Positions 9,149-18,233 of a stretch of 64,000 nt of DNA are shown in pieces. The translations under genes and the position numbers were made by a program. Position 1 is the first letter of the stretch. Each line of letters begins with the position of its first letter. The DNA comes from Actinomadura meyerae (GTDB lineage: Bacteria > Actinomycetota > Actinomycetes > Streptosporangiales > Streptosporangiaceae), in contig NZ_FZOR01000012.1 in NCBI RefSeq assembly GCF_900188445.1, forward strand, positions 62,001 to 126,000, written 5' to 3'. The notes under the pieces were generated by a model. That model worked only from the letters and a program-made list of their open reading frames with translations, had not been told where the DNA came from and made no database searches.

Positions 9149-9937
9149 TCACGCTCCCTTCGGGGGGACGACCTGCAGGTAGATGGCGGTCAGCACGAGG
9201 TTGACGAAGAACAGCATCAGGAACGTGATGACGACCGACTGGTTGACCGCGTCCCCGACGCCCTTCGGGCCGGGGCTCGGGTTCAGGCCGCGGTAGGCGG
9301 CCACGACCCCGGCGATGAACCCGAAGATCAGCGCCTTGAACTCGCCGATGTAGAGGTCGGGGAGCTGCGCGAGCGCGGAGAACGAGGCGAGGTAGGCGCC
9401 GGGCGTCCCGTCCTGCAGCAGCACGTTGAAGAAGTAGCCGCCCGCGACGCCGACGACCGAGACCAGGCCGTTCAGCAGCACCGCCACCGCCATGCAGGCG
9501 AGCACCCGGGGGACGACGAGGCGCTGGATGGGCGAGACGCCCATCACCTCCATCGCGTCCATCTCCTCGCGGATCGTCCGGGAGCCGAGGTCGGCGCAGA
9601 TCGCCGACCCGGCCGCGCCGGAGATCAGCAGCGCCACGATCAGCGGGCTCGCCTGCTGCACGACCGCGAGGACGCTCGCGCCGCCGGTGAGCGACTGCGC
9701 GCCGAGCTGCTTGGCCAGCGACCCGACCTGCAGCGAGATCACGGCGCCGAACGGGATCGACACCAGCGCGGTCGGCAGGATCGACACCGAGGCGATGAAC
9801 CAGAACTGCTGGACCAGCTCGCGGAGCTGGAACGGGCGCCGGAACGACAGCGCCAGCACGGTCCCGGCGAGCGCGAACAGCCGCCCGGTCTGGCGCAGCG
9901 CGCCGGCGCCGGGGACCGCGGCGTCAGGTGCGGCCAC
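9149..9937 (-). CDS. yrbEA: YrbE/MlaE-family ABC permease (first)
   Basis: 262 residues with the MlaE fold and the coupling-helix motif REEMDAMEVMGVSPIQRLV. Start is GTG at 9937 with a good AAGGAG ribosome-binding site about 6 bases upstream (9943-9948). Membrane helices include VVITFLMLFFVNLVLTAIYL near the C-terminus. It pairs with YrbEB as a heterodimeric permease. A gap of about 128 bases, partly repetitive, separates it from the ATPase gene upstream in the operon. Confidence 0.92.
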   Translation of the reverse strand: MAAPDAAVPGAGALRQTGRLFALAGTVLALSFRRPFQLRELVQQFWFIASVSILPTALVSIPFGAVISLQVGSLAKQLGAQSLTGGASVLAVVQQASPLIVALLISGAAGSAICADLGSRTIREEMDAMEVMGVSPIQRLVVPRVLACMAVAVLLNGLVSVVGVAGGYFFNVLLQDGTPGAYLASFSALAQLPDLYIGEFKALIFGFIAGVVAAYRGLNPSPGPKGVGDAVNQSVVITFLMLFFVNLVLTAIYLQVVPPKGA

Positions 9938-10014
9938 GCGCGTCTCCTTCCACGGGCACGTGCGCGTCGCCGCGCCGTGCGGTCACATGCTCGGTTCGGC
10001 CGATACCGGCCGGC

Positions 10015-10074
10015 GGTAGGCCGGCCGGCGGCCCGTCAGTTCGCGGCCTGCCGGTCGGCGGTCTGTCAGTTCGC
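10015..10074 (-). repeat. 30-bp tandem duplication over the ATPase stop codon
   Basis: Reading the minus strand, two adjacent 30-bp units start GCGAACTGAC and agree at about 24 of 30 positions. The first unit contains the actual TGA (10066-10068) and the second repeats it in frame 30 bp later. One of nine similar stop-codon duplications in the window. Confidence 0.7.
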
Positions 10075-11070
10075 GCCATGGAAGCCGCCCTCCCGCTGCT
10101 GGTGGGCGCGGTTGTGGCGGATCGCCTGCTGCGCCGCGTAGGACAGCCGCGGCATCATCGCGTCCACCGCCCTCGCGTGCCGCTGCTCCCCCTGCCGCGG
10201 CGGCAGGCCCGGCGAGGGCCGGAGCTGCGGCGGGATCTCCAGGGTGCGGTGGGTGCGCGCCGGAGCGGCGGCCTCGGCGGCGAGCAGCGCCGCGTCCTTC
10301 TCCTCCGACATCCCGATCGGGCCGTGGGTGTCGCCGTGCAGGAACTGCAGGACGGCCGGCTCCTCGCTGGTCAGCAGCGCCTCGCGGGGCCCGAACGCGA
10401 CGAGGTCGCGGCGGTACAGCATGCCGATGTTGTCGGGGACGGTCGCGGCGATGTCGATGTTGTGCGTGACGATCAGCATCGTCGCGTCGATCCGCGCGTT
10501 GACGTCGATGAGCAGCTGCGAGATGTGCGCGGTGCGGACCGGGTCGAGGCCGGAGTCCGGCTCGTCGCACAGGATGATCTCCGGGTCGAGGACGAGCGCG
10601 CGGGCCAGGCCGGCGCGCTTGCGCATGCCGCCGGAGATCTGGCCGGGCAGCTTGCGCTCCTCGCCGGCGAGGCCGACCATCTCCATGCGCTCCAGCACGA
10701 TCCGCCGGATCTCCGACTCGCTCTTGCGGGTGTGCTCGCGGAGCGGGAACGCGATGTTGTCGTACAGGGGCAGCGAGCCGAACAGGGCGCCGTCCTGGAA
10801 CATCAGGCCGAACCGCTTGCGGGCCTCGAAGACGTCGCGGTCGCGGTCGTTGACCATGTCGACACCGTCGATCATGACCCGGCCCTCTTCGGGCTTGAGC
10901 AGGCCGACGAGCGACTTGAGGAACACCGTCTTGCCGGTGCCCGAGGGCCCCAGCAGCACGCTGACCTCTCCCGGCGGGAGGGTGAGGGTGACATCCCGCC
11001 AGATCGTCTGCCGGCCGAACACTTTGGTCAGCCCCTCGACGACGACTTCAATTCCCAACGACACCACCAC
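10066..11070 (-). CDS. Mce/Mla-type ABC transporter ATP-binding protein
   Basis: About 334 residues. Walker A GPSGTGKT, Q-loop FQDGALF, signature ISGGMRKR, Walker B ILCDEPDSGLDPV and H-loop VTHNID are all present, with a family-specific C-terminal extension of about 90 residues. This is the MlaF/Mkl (MceG) class that powers YrbE permeases. The frame stays open to a GTG at 11151, but the extra 27 codons use TTA, ATA, CTA and CGA, foreign to this genome, so I start at the GTG cluster 11070-11064 (TTG at 11058 is also possible). In Mycobacterium this ATPase is unlinked; here it heads the mce operon. Confidence 0.88.
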   Translation of the reverse strand: MVVSLGIEVVVEGLTKVFGRQTIWRDVTLTLPPGEVSVLLGPSGTGKTVFLKSLVGLLKPEEGRVMIDGVDMVNDRDRDVFEARKRFGLMFQDGALFGSLPLYDNIAFPLREHTRKSESEIRRIVLERMEMVGLAGEERKLPGQISGGMRKRAGLARALVLDPEIILCDEPDSGLDPVRTAHISQLLIDVNARIDATMLIVTHNIDIAATVPDNIGMLYRRDLVAFGPREALLTSEEPAVLQFLHGDTHGPIGMSEEKDAALLAAEAAAPARTHRTLEIPPQLRPSPGLPPRQGEQRHARAVDAMMPRLSYAAQQAIRHNRAHQQREGGFHGAN

Positions 11071-11367
11071 TCGCGATAGGGCAGGAGGTTGCGAGGACGT
11101 TACGGCCGAGTAGACGGGTAATTCAATAGGGACTCGCGGTATCTTCGACACAATTCGGTAAATGGCCCGCGGAAATTGTCACCGGCTTAGTGTTCGATCT
11201 CCCGGGATTCGTCGCGAGTGACTACCATCGAGTAACATGACGCCGGCGGGCCGCACCCCGACGCACAGGCGCCCGCAGCGGTTGTCATCGATCCAGCAAC
11301 CGAACGTCGTTCTTGTCACATCGCGCGCAAAGCGGGGCCACCGGGGGGCCGAACCTGCCGGAGCCCC

Positions 11368-11396
11368 TTGCCAGCCGAGACTGGCGACTTTATGTT
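11368..11396 (+). promoter_or_regulatory. Probable sigma70-type promoter of the PucR gene
   Basis: TTGCCA (11368-11373) and TATGTT (11391-11396) are separated by 17 bases in the intergenic region upstream of the PucR-family gene, giving an mRNA leader of roughly 115 bases. The rest of the 11071-11517 gap holds a locally AT-richer stretch (11100-11240) that probably carries the divergent mce promoter, but I cannot pick clear boxes there. Confidence 0.5.
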
Positions 11397-11517
11397 CACG
11401 GTGTTCTCGAACTCGCCCACGGTGCTCGCTTCCAGCTCGGCACACCCCCGCACGGAGCCGCCGTCCCCCGGACGGCGACCCCCGCTGCGGCCGGCTCGAT
11501 GCGGAGGTTTCCTTTCC

Positions 11518-12735
11518 ATGTCGCAGGCATTGGAATTGTCCGAACACGGCAGGAGTCAGATCGCCTTCCGGGATTTCCTCGACCTGCTGCGGGCCGAACT
11601 GTCCGGTGTGACGAGCGAGATCGTCGCGGAGATCAAGCAGAACATCCCCGAGTACGACCGGCCCGACCCGTCTTATGACCAGACGCTCCGGCTGTGCGCG
11701 GACATGCTGCTGCCCACCTTCCTGGAGCGGGTCTCCGACCCGAACGCCTCCACCGCCCAGCGCGACGAGACCTGCCGCACCCTCGGCCGGTTCGAGGCCA
11801 TCGAGGGGCGGTCGCTGGACCACCTGCAGGCCGCCGCCCGGATCGCCTTCCACGTCGCCTGGCGCCGGACGGCCGTGCTCGCCGAGCGCGAGCAGGTCCC
11901 CACCTCCGTCGTCGCCGCCGCCGTCGACGCCATGCTCGTCTACCTGGAGGAGTCGGTCGCCCAGGCCCGCCTCGGCTACCAGCAGGCCACCGGGCACGCC
12001 GACATGCGCCGCCGCGAGGAGCGGCGCCGGCTGCTGCACCTCATCCTGCAGCGGCCCGCCGTCGTCCCCGAGGCCATCGAGGACCTCGCCAAGTCCACCG
12101 GCTGGTGGCCGCTGCCCGCCGAGGCCACGCTCATCGCCGTCCACCCCGAGGCGCCCTGCACGCGCTCCGCGCTCGACACCGACGTCCTCACCGACTTCGA
12201 CTCGGCGGAGCCCTGCTTACTCGTCCCGGGGCCGCTCACCGCCGACCGCATGAGCATGCTGCGCGCCGCGCTGTCGGACGCCAGCTGCGTCCTCGGCCTC
12301 ACCCTGCCGCTGGAACGGGCCACCCACTCGCTGCGGTGGGCGCGCCGCGTCCTCGCGCTCGCCGAGGACGGGATCATCCCCGACGGCTCCCTCATCCCGT
12401 GCCAGAACCACCTGATGACCATGTGGCTGCTGTCGGACCCGCCGCTGATCGAGGAGCTCACCCGGCGGCACCTGGAGCCGCTGCAGGACGTCTCCGACGG
12501 GCAGCGCAAGCGCCTCGTCGAGACCCTCGCCGAGTCCGTCACCACCCGCGCCACCGCGGTCGACATCGGCGAGCGGCTCAAGATCCACCCGCAGACCGTC
12601 CGGTACCGGCTCCGCCAGCTGGAGGGCTACCTCGGCGACAGCCTGGACGACGCCGACACCCGGTTCTCCCTCGACGCCACGCTGCGCGCCGCGAGCCTGT
12701 ACCGGCGCCGCCGGGTCGGCCGCCGGAAGGCGTGA
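11518..12735 (+). CDS. PucR-type HTH transcriptional regulator
   Basis: 405 residues starting at the ATG at 11518, with GGAGG 10 bases upstream; 50 further upstream codons are open but lack a ribosome-binding site. The N-terminal two thirds resemble the sensor/GGDEF-like region of CdaR/PucR regulators. The C-terminus contains the PucR helix-turn-helix (LKIHPQTVRYRLRQLEGYLG). It is divergent from the mce operon and is a candidate regulator of it, an inference from position only. Its 3' end runs into a 21-bp tandem repeat that contains the stop codon. Confidence 0.85.
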   Translation: MSQALELSEHGRSQIAFRDFLDLLRAELSGVTSEIVAEIKQNIPEYDRPDPSYDQTLRLCADMLLPTFLERVSDPNASTAQRDETCRTLGRFEAIEGRSLDHLQAAARIAFHVAWRRTAVLAEREQVPTSVVAAAVDAMLVYLEESVAQARLGYQQATGHADMRRREERRRLLHLILQRPAVVPEAIEDLAKSTGWWPLPAEATLIAVHPEAPCTRSALDTDVLTDFDSAEPCLLVPGPLTADRMSMLRAALSDASCVLGLTLPLERATHSLRWARRVLALAEDGIIPDGSLIPCQNHLMTMWLLSDPPLIEELTRRHLEPLQDVSDGQRKRLVETLAESVTTRATAVDIGERLKIHPQTVRYRLRQLEGYLGDSLDDADTRFSLDATLRAASLYRRRRVGRRKA

Positions 12736-12785
12736 CGGCGGCCCCGGAAGGCGTGACGGCGCCGCCGGAAGGCGTGACGCGGGCC
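12723..12785 (+). repeat. 21-bp x3 tandem repeat over the PucR stop codon
   Basis: Three units of 21 bp share the core ccggaaggcgtgacg (starting 12723, 12744 and 12765). Each repeats the end of the gene (Lys-Ala-stop), so three TGA codons lie in the same frame 21 bp apart. No hairpin is evident. Same class as the other stop-codon repeats in this window. Confidence 0.85.
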
Positions 12786-12905
12786 GGCTCCCCGCCCACG
12801 GTGACTTTCCGCGAACGCCGGTGACGTTTTGGGTCACACGGGACGGCAGGGGCGGTTATCCTGACCTTCTGGTTACCGCCTCCTGACGGGAAGTCGAAGG
12901 AGTCC

Positions 12906-13553
12906 ATGCCGACCTCGACCTGGTTCCGCCTCAACGTCGCCAAGCGCGAGCGCGTCCTCGAGGTGGCCATGCGCGAGTTCGGGGAGCACGGGTACTCCAC
13001 CGGCAGCCTCAACACCATCGCCCGCGAGGCCGGGATCGCCAAGGGCTCGCTGTTCCAGTACTTCAGCGACAAGCTGGAGTTCTTCGCGTTCGTGTGCGAC
13101 GAGACGTCCCGCCGCATCCGCGAGGAGATGGAGCGCCGCATCGAGCGGGTCTCCTTCGACCAGTCCTTCGACGAGTGGCTCTTCGACGTCCTCTGCGACT
13201 GGACCGAGTACATGGCCGACCACCCGCTGGAGCGCGGCGTCACGGCGGCCACCAACTTCGAGCTCGACAACAGCGTGCGGTCCGTCGTCCGCGACACCGC
13301 GAACCAGCACTACCTCCAGGTCATCCACCCGACGCTGGAGCTGTGGAAGGCCGAGGGCGCCATCCGCGAGGACGCCGACCTCGACGTCCTCGCCACCTGG
13401 CTGATGACCCTGCTGCCGTTCCTCGCGCTGGCGCCGTACTACGACGGCCTCGACCCGGTCCACGAGCTGCGGGGCCGCGGCCCGGCCGAGCAGCGGCCCG
13501 TGATCCGGCAGCTGCTCGCGGGGTTCCGGCCCATGTTCGCGCCCGAGAAGTAG
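12906..13553 (+). CDS. TetR-family regulator
   Basis: 215 residues. An N-terminal TetR DNA-binding domain (about 12-58) shows the typical FGEHGYSTGSLNTIAREAGI and KGSLFQYFSDK helices; the C-terminal ligand domain is rich in aromatics. AAGGAG (12896-12901) precedes the ATG. It is followed, convergently, by a DDN-like gene. A degenerate inverted repeat around 12855-12880 (ggttatcc...ggttacc) lies upstream and could be an autoregulatory operator. Ligand unknown. Confidence 0.88.
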   Translation: MPTSTWFRLNVAKRERVLEVAMREFGEHGYSTGSLNTIAREAGIAKGSLFQYFSDKLEFFAFVCDETSRRIREEMERRIERVSFDQSFDEWLFDVLCDWTEYMADHPLERGVTAATNFELDNSVRSVVRDTANQHYLQVIHPTLELWKAEGAIREDADLDVLATWLMTLLPFLALAPYYDGLDPVHELRGRGPAEQRPVIRQLLAGFRPMFAPEK

Positions 13554-13626
13554 CGCTGAGCGGCCCGGAGACGCCTTCGAGCCGGCGCCTCCGGCGGAGG
13601 GACGCGGGCGCCTTCGAGCGGGCGTG

Positions 13627-14007
13627 TCAGTCCTCGATGTCGGCCACTAGGACGTCCATGTAGCGCGCCGCGGAGCGGGCCGGGCGCGGCAGGGCGTCGG
13701 CCTCGGCGGCGGTCACCACGCGCGGGTTCGCGATGCGCCGGGCGCGGCCGAGGCGCTCCACGCCGCCGCGCCCCTCGGCCAGCAGGTTGCGGACCCAGTC
13801 GGCGTCCCGCCCGTACGGCAGCCCGATGATCAGGCGGGAGCCGCTGCGGAACGCGGTGACCGGCGTCCGGTACTCCCGGCCCGACCGGCGCCCCCGGTGC
13901 ACGACGACCGCGAGCGGCGGGAGGTAGGGCGCGTAGACGCCCTGGATCCGGTTCGTGACCTTCTTGTTGAAGCTGGGGAGCCAGCTCGGCATCAGCGGCT
14001 TCGGCAT
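13627..14007 (-). CDS. Nitroreductase/deazaflavin(F420)-dependent family protein
   Basis: 126 residues with the small split-barrel fold of the DDN family (PF04075). Landmarks are LAVVVHRGRRSGREYRTPV, the loop that binds the phosphate side of F420 in this family, IGLPYGRDADWVRNL, and a basic ARRIANPRVV stretch. Family members reduce or oxidise substrates with coenzyme F420, and some are quinone reductases. It lies between a TetR regulator and a flavin monooxygenase, fitting a redox/detoxification block. Substrate cannot be told. Confidence 0.85.
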   Translation of the reverse strand: MPKPLMPSWLPSFNKKVTNRIQGVYAPYLPPLAVVVHRGRRSGREYRTPVTAFRSGSRLIIGLPYGRDADWVRNLLAEGRGGVERLGRARRIANPRVVTAAEADALPRPARSAARYMDVLVADIED

Positions 14008-14080
14008 GCCCCATGAGTAACACGTCCGGGCGCCCGCCGCACGGTGGGCGCCCGGACCCGGCCGCGCCGTCCGGGGACGG

Positions 14081-15544
14081 TCAGCGGCTGAGGATGTACT
14101 CCGCCGGATCGGCCTTGCGCGAGCTCGCCCAGAACTCGAACGTGAAGCCCGGCCACAGGGTGCGGTTCACGCCCTGGTCGTCCAGGTACCAGCTGCTGCA
14201 CCCGCCCTCGTTCCACACGGCCCGGCGCAGCCGCTTCTGCAACCGGTCGTTGAACCGGCGCGCCGCCTCCGGCTTCGGCTCGATGACGTCGGCGCCGGCG
14301 TCCTGGAGCAGGCGCAGGCAGCTCAGCACGTGCTGGATCTGCACCTCGATCATGAAGACGACCGAGTTGTGCCCGAGGCCGGTGTTCGGGCCGAGCAGCA
14401 TGAAGAAGTTCGGCATGCCGGGGATCGTGGTGCCGCGGTGCGCCTCGATGCCGTCCGCCCAGATCTCCTGGAGCTTGGTGCCGCCCCGGCCGGTGACGCG
14501 CAGGTCGTTGAGGGCGTCGACCACCTTGAAGCCGGTGCCGTAGATGATGCAGTCGACCTCGTACTCGCGGCCGTCCGCGGTGACGATCGAGTTCTCCCGC
14601 ACCTCGGCGACGGCGGAGGTCTCCACGTGCACGTTCGGGCGGGCGAGCGCCGGATAGTAGTCGTTGGACAGCAGGATCCGCTTGCACCCGATCGTGTAGT
14701 CGGGCGTCACCTTGGCGCGCAGCTCCGGGTCGGCGATCTGCCGCTCGATGTGCTTGCGGGCGATGCGCTCCTGCGGGCCGGACAGGCGCGGGTCGACGGT
14801 GAAGCCGACCGCGCGTGCCTCCAGCGCCCAGTAGATGCCGTTGCGGAACGCGCGGGCGGTGCCTGGCACCTTCTCGAACACCTTGCGGACCGGCGCGGGG
14901 ATCGTCACGTCCGGCTTCGGCTGGATCCACGGCGGCGTCCGCTGGAAGACGACCAGGTCACCGGCGCGCTTGGCGACCTTCGGGACGAACTGGATCGCGG
15001 ACGCGCCCGTCCCGATGACGGCGACGCGCTTGCCGGTGAGGTCGTAGCCGTGGTCCCACTCGGCGGAGTGGAACGCGGTGCCCTGGAACCGCTCCATGCC
15101 CGGCAGGTCCGGGGAGGACGGGACGTGCAGCGCGCCGATGCCGGACACGATGGCGCGCGGGGTGAGGACCGACCCGTCCGCGAGGGTGACGTCCCAGCGC
15201 CGGGCCTCGTCGTCGTACTCCATGGACTCGACCCGCGCGCCGAAGCGGATGTGGTCGCGCACCCGGTACTTGTCGGCCGTCCGCTCCATGTAGGCGCGGA
15301 TCTCCGGCTGCGGCGCGAACATGCGCGACCAGCCGGGGTTCAGCTCGAAGGAGAAGGAGTACATGTGCGAGGGCACGTCGCAGGCGCACCCGGGATAGGT
15401 GTTGTCGTGCCACGTCCCGCCGAGCGCGTCGCTCTTCTCCAGGACCGTGAAGTCGTGGAAGCCGGACTGCTTGAGCCGGATCGCCATGCCGAGGCCGGCG
15501 AAGCCGGAGCCGATGATCACGATCGCGGGGGCGCGCTCGCTCAT
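14081..15544 (-). CDS. Flavin-containing Baeyer-Villiger-type monooxygenase
   Basis: 487 residues. FAD-binding GSGFAGLG near residues 12-19, the BVMO fingerprint FxGxxxHxxxW as FQGTAFHSAEW (about 153-163), a second Rossmann motif GTGASAI for NADPH (about 176), and GGTWHDNTYPGCACD typical of class-B flavoprotein monooxygenases. Probable reaction: O2- and NADPH-dependent oxidation of ketones. Divergently transcribed from a TetR gene across a palindromic operator, so it is probably controlled by that repressor. Confidence 0.9.
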   Translation of the reverse strand: MSERAPAIVIIGSGFAGLGMAIRLKQSGFHDFTVLEKSDALGGTWHDNTYPGCACDVPSHMYSFSFELNPGWSRMFAPQPEIRAYMERTADKYRVRDHIRFGARVESMEYDDEARRWDVTLADGSVLTPRAIVSGIGALHVPSSPDLPGMERFQGTAFHSAEWDHGYDLTGKRVAVIGTGASAIQFVPKVAKRAGDLVVFQRTPPWIQPKPDVTIPAPVRKVFEKVPGTARAFRNGIYWALEARAVGFTVDPRLSGPQERIARKHIERQIADPELRAKVTPDYTIGCKRILLSNDYYPALARPNVHVETSAVAEVRENSIVTADGREYEVDCIIYGTGFKVVDALNDLRVTGRGGTKLQEIWADGIEAHRGTTIPGMPNFFMLLGPNTGLGHNSVVFMIEVQIQHVLSCLRLLQDAGADVIEPKPEAARRFNDRLQKRLRRAVWNEGGCSSWYLDDQGVNRTLWPGFTFEFWASSRKADPAEYILSR

Positions 15545-15558
15545 GACCCCTCCTCTCG

Positions 15559-15607
15559 GGTAACCTACTGCCGGTAAGTTACCGCGAGTAGGTTACTGCC
15601 GGTAGGT
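15559..15607. promoter_or_regulatory. Palindromic operator between BVMO and TetR genes
   Basis: An imperfect 25-bp palindrome (15559-15583) with arms ggtaac/gttacc and inner tac/gta is followed by a related half (15588-15607). The core tactgccggta occurs twice, 28 bp apart (15566 and 15594). This is the size and symmetry of a TetR dimer site, placed so that one bound repressor would block both divergent genes. Confidence 0.65.
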
Positions 15608-15627
15608 CCGGCGGATAGGATTCTCCT

Positions 15628-16323
15628 GTGAGTGGCGCCACACCGCAGCCCCCCTCGGAGGGGAAGCCCCCGGTCCGCCGCCGGCGGCGGATGTCGCGGG
15701 CCGACCGGGAGCGGCAGATGCTGGACGTCGCGGAGCGGGTGTTCGGCGAGCGCGGCTACCAGGGCACCTCCATGGACGAGATCGCCGAGCGCTGCGGGGT
15801 CTCCAAGCCGATGCTCTACGAGTACTTCGGCTCCAAGGACGGCCTGCTCGTGGCGTGCGTGAGCCGGTCCAAGGCCGAGCTGCTCGACGTCACCCAGAAG
15901 GCCATGGCGGGCGCCAGCGACCCCGAGGACATCCTGCGGCGCGGCATGCTCGCCTACTTCTCCTTCGTCGACGCGCACAGCGGCTCGTTCGCGATGCTGC
16001 TGCGCGAGCCGGTCGCCCCGTCCCCGGAGACCGCCGAGGCCGTCGAGGCGACCCGGCGGCAGCAGAGCACGCTCATCGCGGGCGTGCTGGCGATGTTCGC
16101 GCCCGGCGCGCCGGACGCCGCGATCGAGGCGTACACGCAGATCATCATGGGCGCGAGCGAGCGGGTCGCGCTGTGGCAGGCGACCCGTCCCGACGTGTCG
16201 GCGGAGGACGCGGCCCGCTACATGACCGACTTCTGCCGGCAGGGCCTCAGCCCGTACCTGACCCCGCGCCCGGAGCCGGCCCCCGGGGAGGACGGCGGCG
16301 CGGAAGCGCCTCCAGCGCCGTGA
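15628..16323 (+). CDS. TetR-family regulator (divergent to BVMO)
   Basis: 231 residues from a GTG at 15628. After a basic, disordered N-terminus (PVRRRRRMSRADRER) comes the TetR DNA-binding domain with VFGERGYQGTSMDEIAERC and KPMLYEYFGSKDGL, then an all-helical ligand domain. Probably represses the divergent BVMO gene and itself through the palindrome between them. The last 77 bp overlap the 3' end of the convergent TetR gene, unusual for two full-length regulators. Confidence 0.87.
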   Translation: MSGATPQPPSEGKPPVRRRRRMSRADRERQMLDVAERVFGERGYQGTSMDEIAERCGVSKPMLYEYFGSKDGLLVACVSRSKAELLDVTQKAMAGASDPEDILRRGMLAYFSFVDAHSGSFAMLLREPVAPSPETAEAVEATRRQQSTLIAGVLAMFAPGAPDAAIEAYTQIIMGASERVALWQATRPDVSAEDAARYMTDFCRQGLSPYLTPRPEPAPGEDGGAEAPPAP

Positions 16324-16951
16324 TGAGCAGGTCGAGGCCGAACTCGAAGTCGCTCTCGGGGTCGTGCATCGCCAGCTCGGGGCCGTAGGCGATGACGTGC
16401 CGGAACTCCTCCGGGTCGAGGTGCTTCCACGACTCGGCGCCCGTCTCGGCGAGATGCCCGAGCATCTTCTCCATGCCGATCTCGCGCATCTGCGCGCCGA
16501 TCGCGTAGGCCAGCAGCGCCCGCATGATCCGCACGGCGGTGCCGCCGTCGAACCCGGCCGCGTCCGCCAGCGCGAGCGCCCGCTCCATCGGCCGCAGCCC
16601 CGCCGCCGAGTCGACCTTGTGGGTGAAGACGATCGTCATGCAGCGCGGGTTGTCGTGCGCGACCTTCCGGAACGCGCGGACGAGCGCGCGCGCCCGCTGC
16701 TGCCAGGGCTCGTCGGGGTCGTCGATCAGCTCCATGCCCGAGACGACCTGCTCGGCGACGCCCTCCAGCAGCGCGGTCTTGTTCGGGACGTGGTTGTAGA
16801 GGGACATGACGGCGACGTCCAGCTCGGCGGCGACGCGGCGCATCGACAGCGCGTCCGCGCCCTCCCGCTCGATCAGCGCCACCGCGGCCCGGACGATGCG
16901 GTCGCGGGTCAGCGCGGGACGCGGTGTGTCGGAGGTCACGCCATCGCCCAT
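16247..16951 (-). CDS. TetR-family regulator with TetR_C-type effector domain
   Basis: 234 residues; I use the ATG at 16951, since the 20 upstream codons overlap the operator region. DNA-binding domain: TRDRIVRAAVALIEREGADALSM-like helix 1 and VAVMSLYNHVPNK recognition helix, a form typical of classical TetR (TetR_C) regulators. It is divergent from the di-iron protein gene at 17056 with palindromic sites between, so it probably controls that operon. Its 3' end overlaps the convergent TetR gene by 77 bp. Confidence 0.87.
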   Translation of the reverse strand: MGDGVTSDTPRPALTRDRIVRAAVALIEREGADALSMRRVAAELDVAVMSLYNHVPNKTALLEGVAEQVVSGMELIDDPDEPWQQRARALVRAFRKVAHDNPRCMTIVFTHKVDSAAGLRPMERALALADAAGFDGGTAVRIMRALLAYAIGAQMREIGMEKMLGHLAETGAESWKHLDPEEFRHVIAYGPELAMHDPESDFEFGLDLLITALEALPRRRPPRGPAPGAGSGTG

Positions 16952-16975
16952 GCCACCCGCCCCTTTCCCGCCGTT

Positions 16976-17033
16976 GACACCGGTAAGTGTCCCATGACAC
17001 GGTACGTACATCGTACGTACGTACAGCGTACGT
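16976..17033. promoter_or_regulatory. Operator cluster in the TetR/di-iron divergent promoter
   Basis: Two overlapping inverted repeats share the half-site gtgtc/gacac (16976-16991 and 16987-17000), followed by a run of cgtacgtac palindromes (about 17002-17033, gtacgtacatcgtacgtacgtac and gcgtacgt). The density of symmetric sites suggests binding of more than one TetR dimer upstream of the gene at 17056. Confidence 0.6.
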
Positions 17034-17055
17034 CCGCGATCGGGGAGGAGTGCCC

Positions 17056-18177
17056 ATGCCGACCCACGACCTCTATACCGACCCCGCCCCCACCGGGAAG
17101 TGGACCGTGCCCCTGGCCGGCGACGCCCGGTTCACCTGGGAGTACGACGACGGGCGCGACCGCCTCCTCGCCCTGTACCAGAAGGGCAAGGACAAGCAGT
17201 GGGACTCCGTCAAGCGCATCGACTGGGACCTTGAGGTCGACCCGTACAACGTCCTCGGCGTCCCGGACCAGTCCCTCGCCATCTACGGGACGAAGCACTG
17301 GGACAAGCTCTCGGTCAAGCAGCGCGGCGAGCTGCGCCAGCACTACACGTCCTGGCAGTTCTCCCAGTTCATGCACGGCGAGCAGGGCGCGATGGTCACC
17401 GCCGCCCGCATCGTGGAGTCGGTGCCCGACCTCGACTCCAAGTTCTACTCCGCCACCCAGACCATGGACGAGGCGCGGCACGTCGAGCTGTTCACCCGGT
17501 TCCTGCACGACAAGGTCGGGATGGTCTACCCGATCAACACCCAGCTCCAGGACCTGCTGAACGAGACCCTCGGCGACTCCCGCTGGGACATGCCCTACCT
17601 CGGCATGCAGGTGCTCATCGAGGGCCTCGCGCTCGCCGCGTTCGGCGTCATCCGCGACATCACCACCAAGCCGCTGCCCAAGCAGATCCTCGCCTACGTC
17701 ATGCAGGACGAGGCGCGCCACGTCGCGTTCGGCCGCCTCGCGCTGCGCGACTACTACAAGCAGCTCTCCGAGGCCGAGCTGCGCGAGCGCGAGGACTTCG
17801 TCATCGAGGGCTGCTACCTGATGCGCGACCGCATCCGCGGCCGGGAGATCTACACCAACTTCGGGATCGACCCCGCCGAGGTCGACGAGCTGGTGGAGAA
17901 CTCGCCCTACATGCGGATGTTCCAGAGCCTGCTGTTCAGCCGGATCGTCCCCTGCGTGAAGGACATCGGGCTGTGGAGCGAGCGCGTCCAGCGGGCCTAC
18001 GACGACATGGGCGTCCTCGACATGTCCAAGGCCGACCTGGAGGCGCTCATGAAGCAGGACGAGGAGATCGCCGACAAGCTCGACGGCGAGCGGTTCGCCG
18101 CCGAGGAGGCCGCCCGCAAGGCCGAGGTCGACGCGGTCATCGCGGGGGAGCTGATCGCCGGGACGGGTACGGGCTGA
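17056..18177 (+). CDS. Ferritin-like di-iron protein
   Basis: 373 residues, ATG at 17056 after a strong GGGGAGGAG. Four-helix di-iron ligands are readable: HGEQ on helix 1, DEARH on helix 2 (TMDEARHVELF), EGLALAAFG on helix 3 and DEARH on helix 4 (MQDEARHVAFG). This E, ExxH, E, ExxH pattern belongs to the ferritin/ribonucleotide-reductase-like superfamily, which includes oxygenases and desaturases. First gene of a probable operon with an SDR and an AurF-like protein. Substrate unknown. Confidence 0.83.
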   Translation: MPTHDLYTDPAPTGKWTVPLAGDARFTWEYDDGRDRLLALYQKGKDKQWDSVKRIDWDLEVDPYNVLGVPDQSLAIYGTKHWDKLSVKQRGELRQHYTSWQFSQFMHGEQGAMVTAARIVESVPDLDSKFYSATQTMDEARHVELFTRFLHDKVGMVYPINTQLQDLLNETLGDSRWDMPYLGMQVLIEGLALAAFGVIRDITTKPLPKQILAYVMQDEARHVAFGRLALRDYYKQLSEAELREREDFVIEGCYLMRDRIRGREIYTNFGIDPAEVDELVENSPYMRMFQSLLFSRIVPCVKDIGLWSERVQRAYDDMGVLDMSKADLEALMKQDEEIADKLDGERFAAEEAARKAEVDAVIAGELIAGTGTG

Positions 18178-18233
18178 GTACGTTTGGATCACTCGTTCCC
18201 GTAGCCGCCCGTCCGCACGTCCCGGAGGTCAGG

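Noticed and set aside
11071..11151. Longer N-terminus for the Mce ATPase
   Set aside because: Codons TTA, ATA, CTA and CGA and higher A/T content show the segment is untranslated, and family alignments start near GIEVVVEGLTK.
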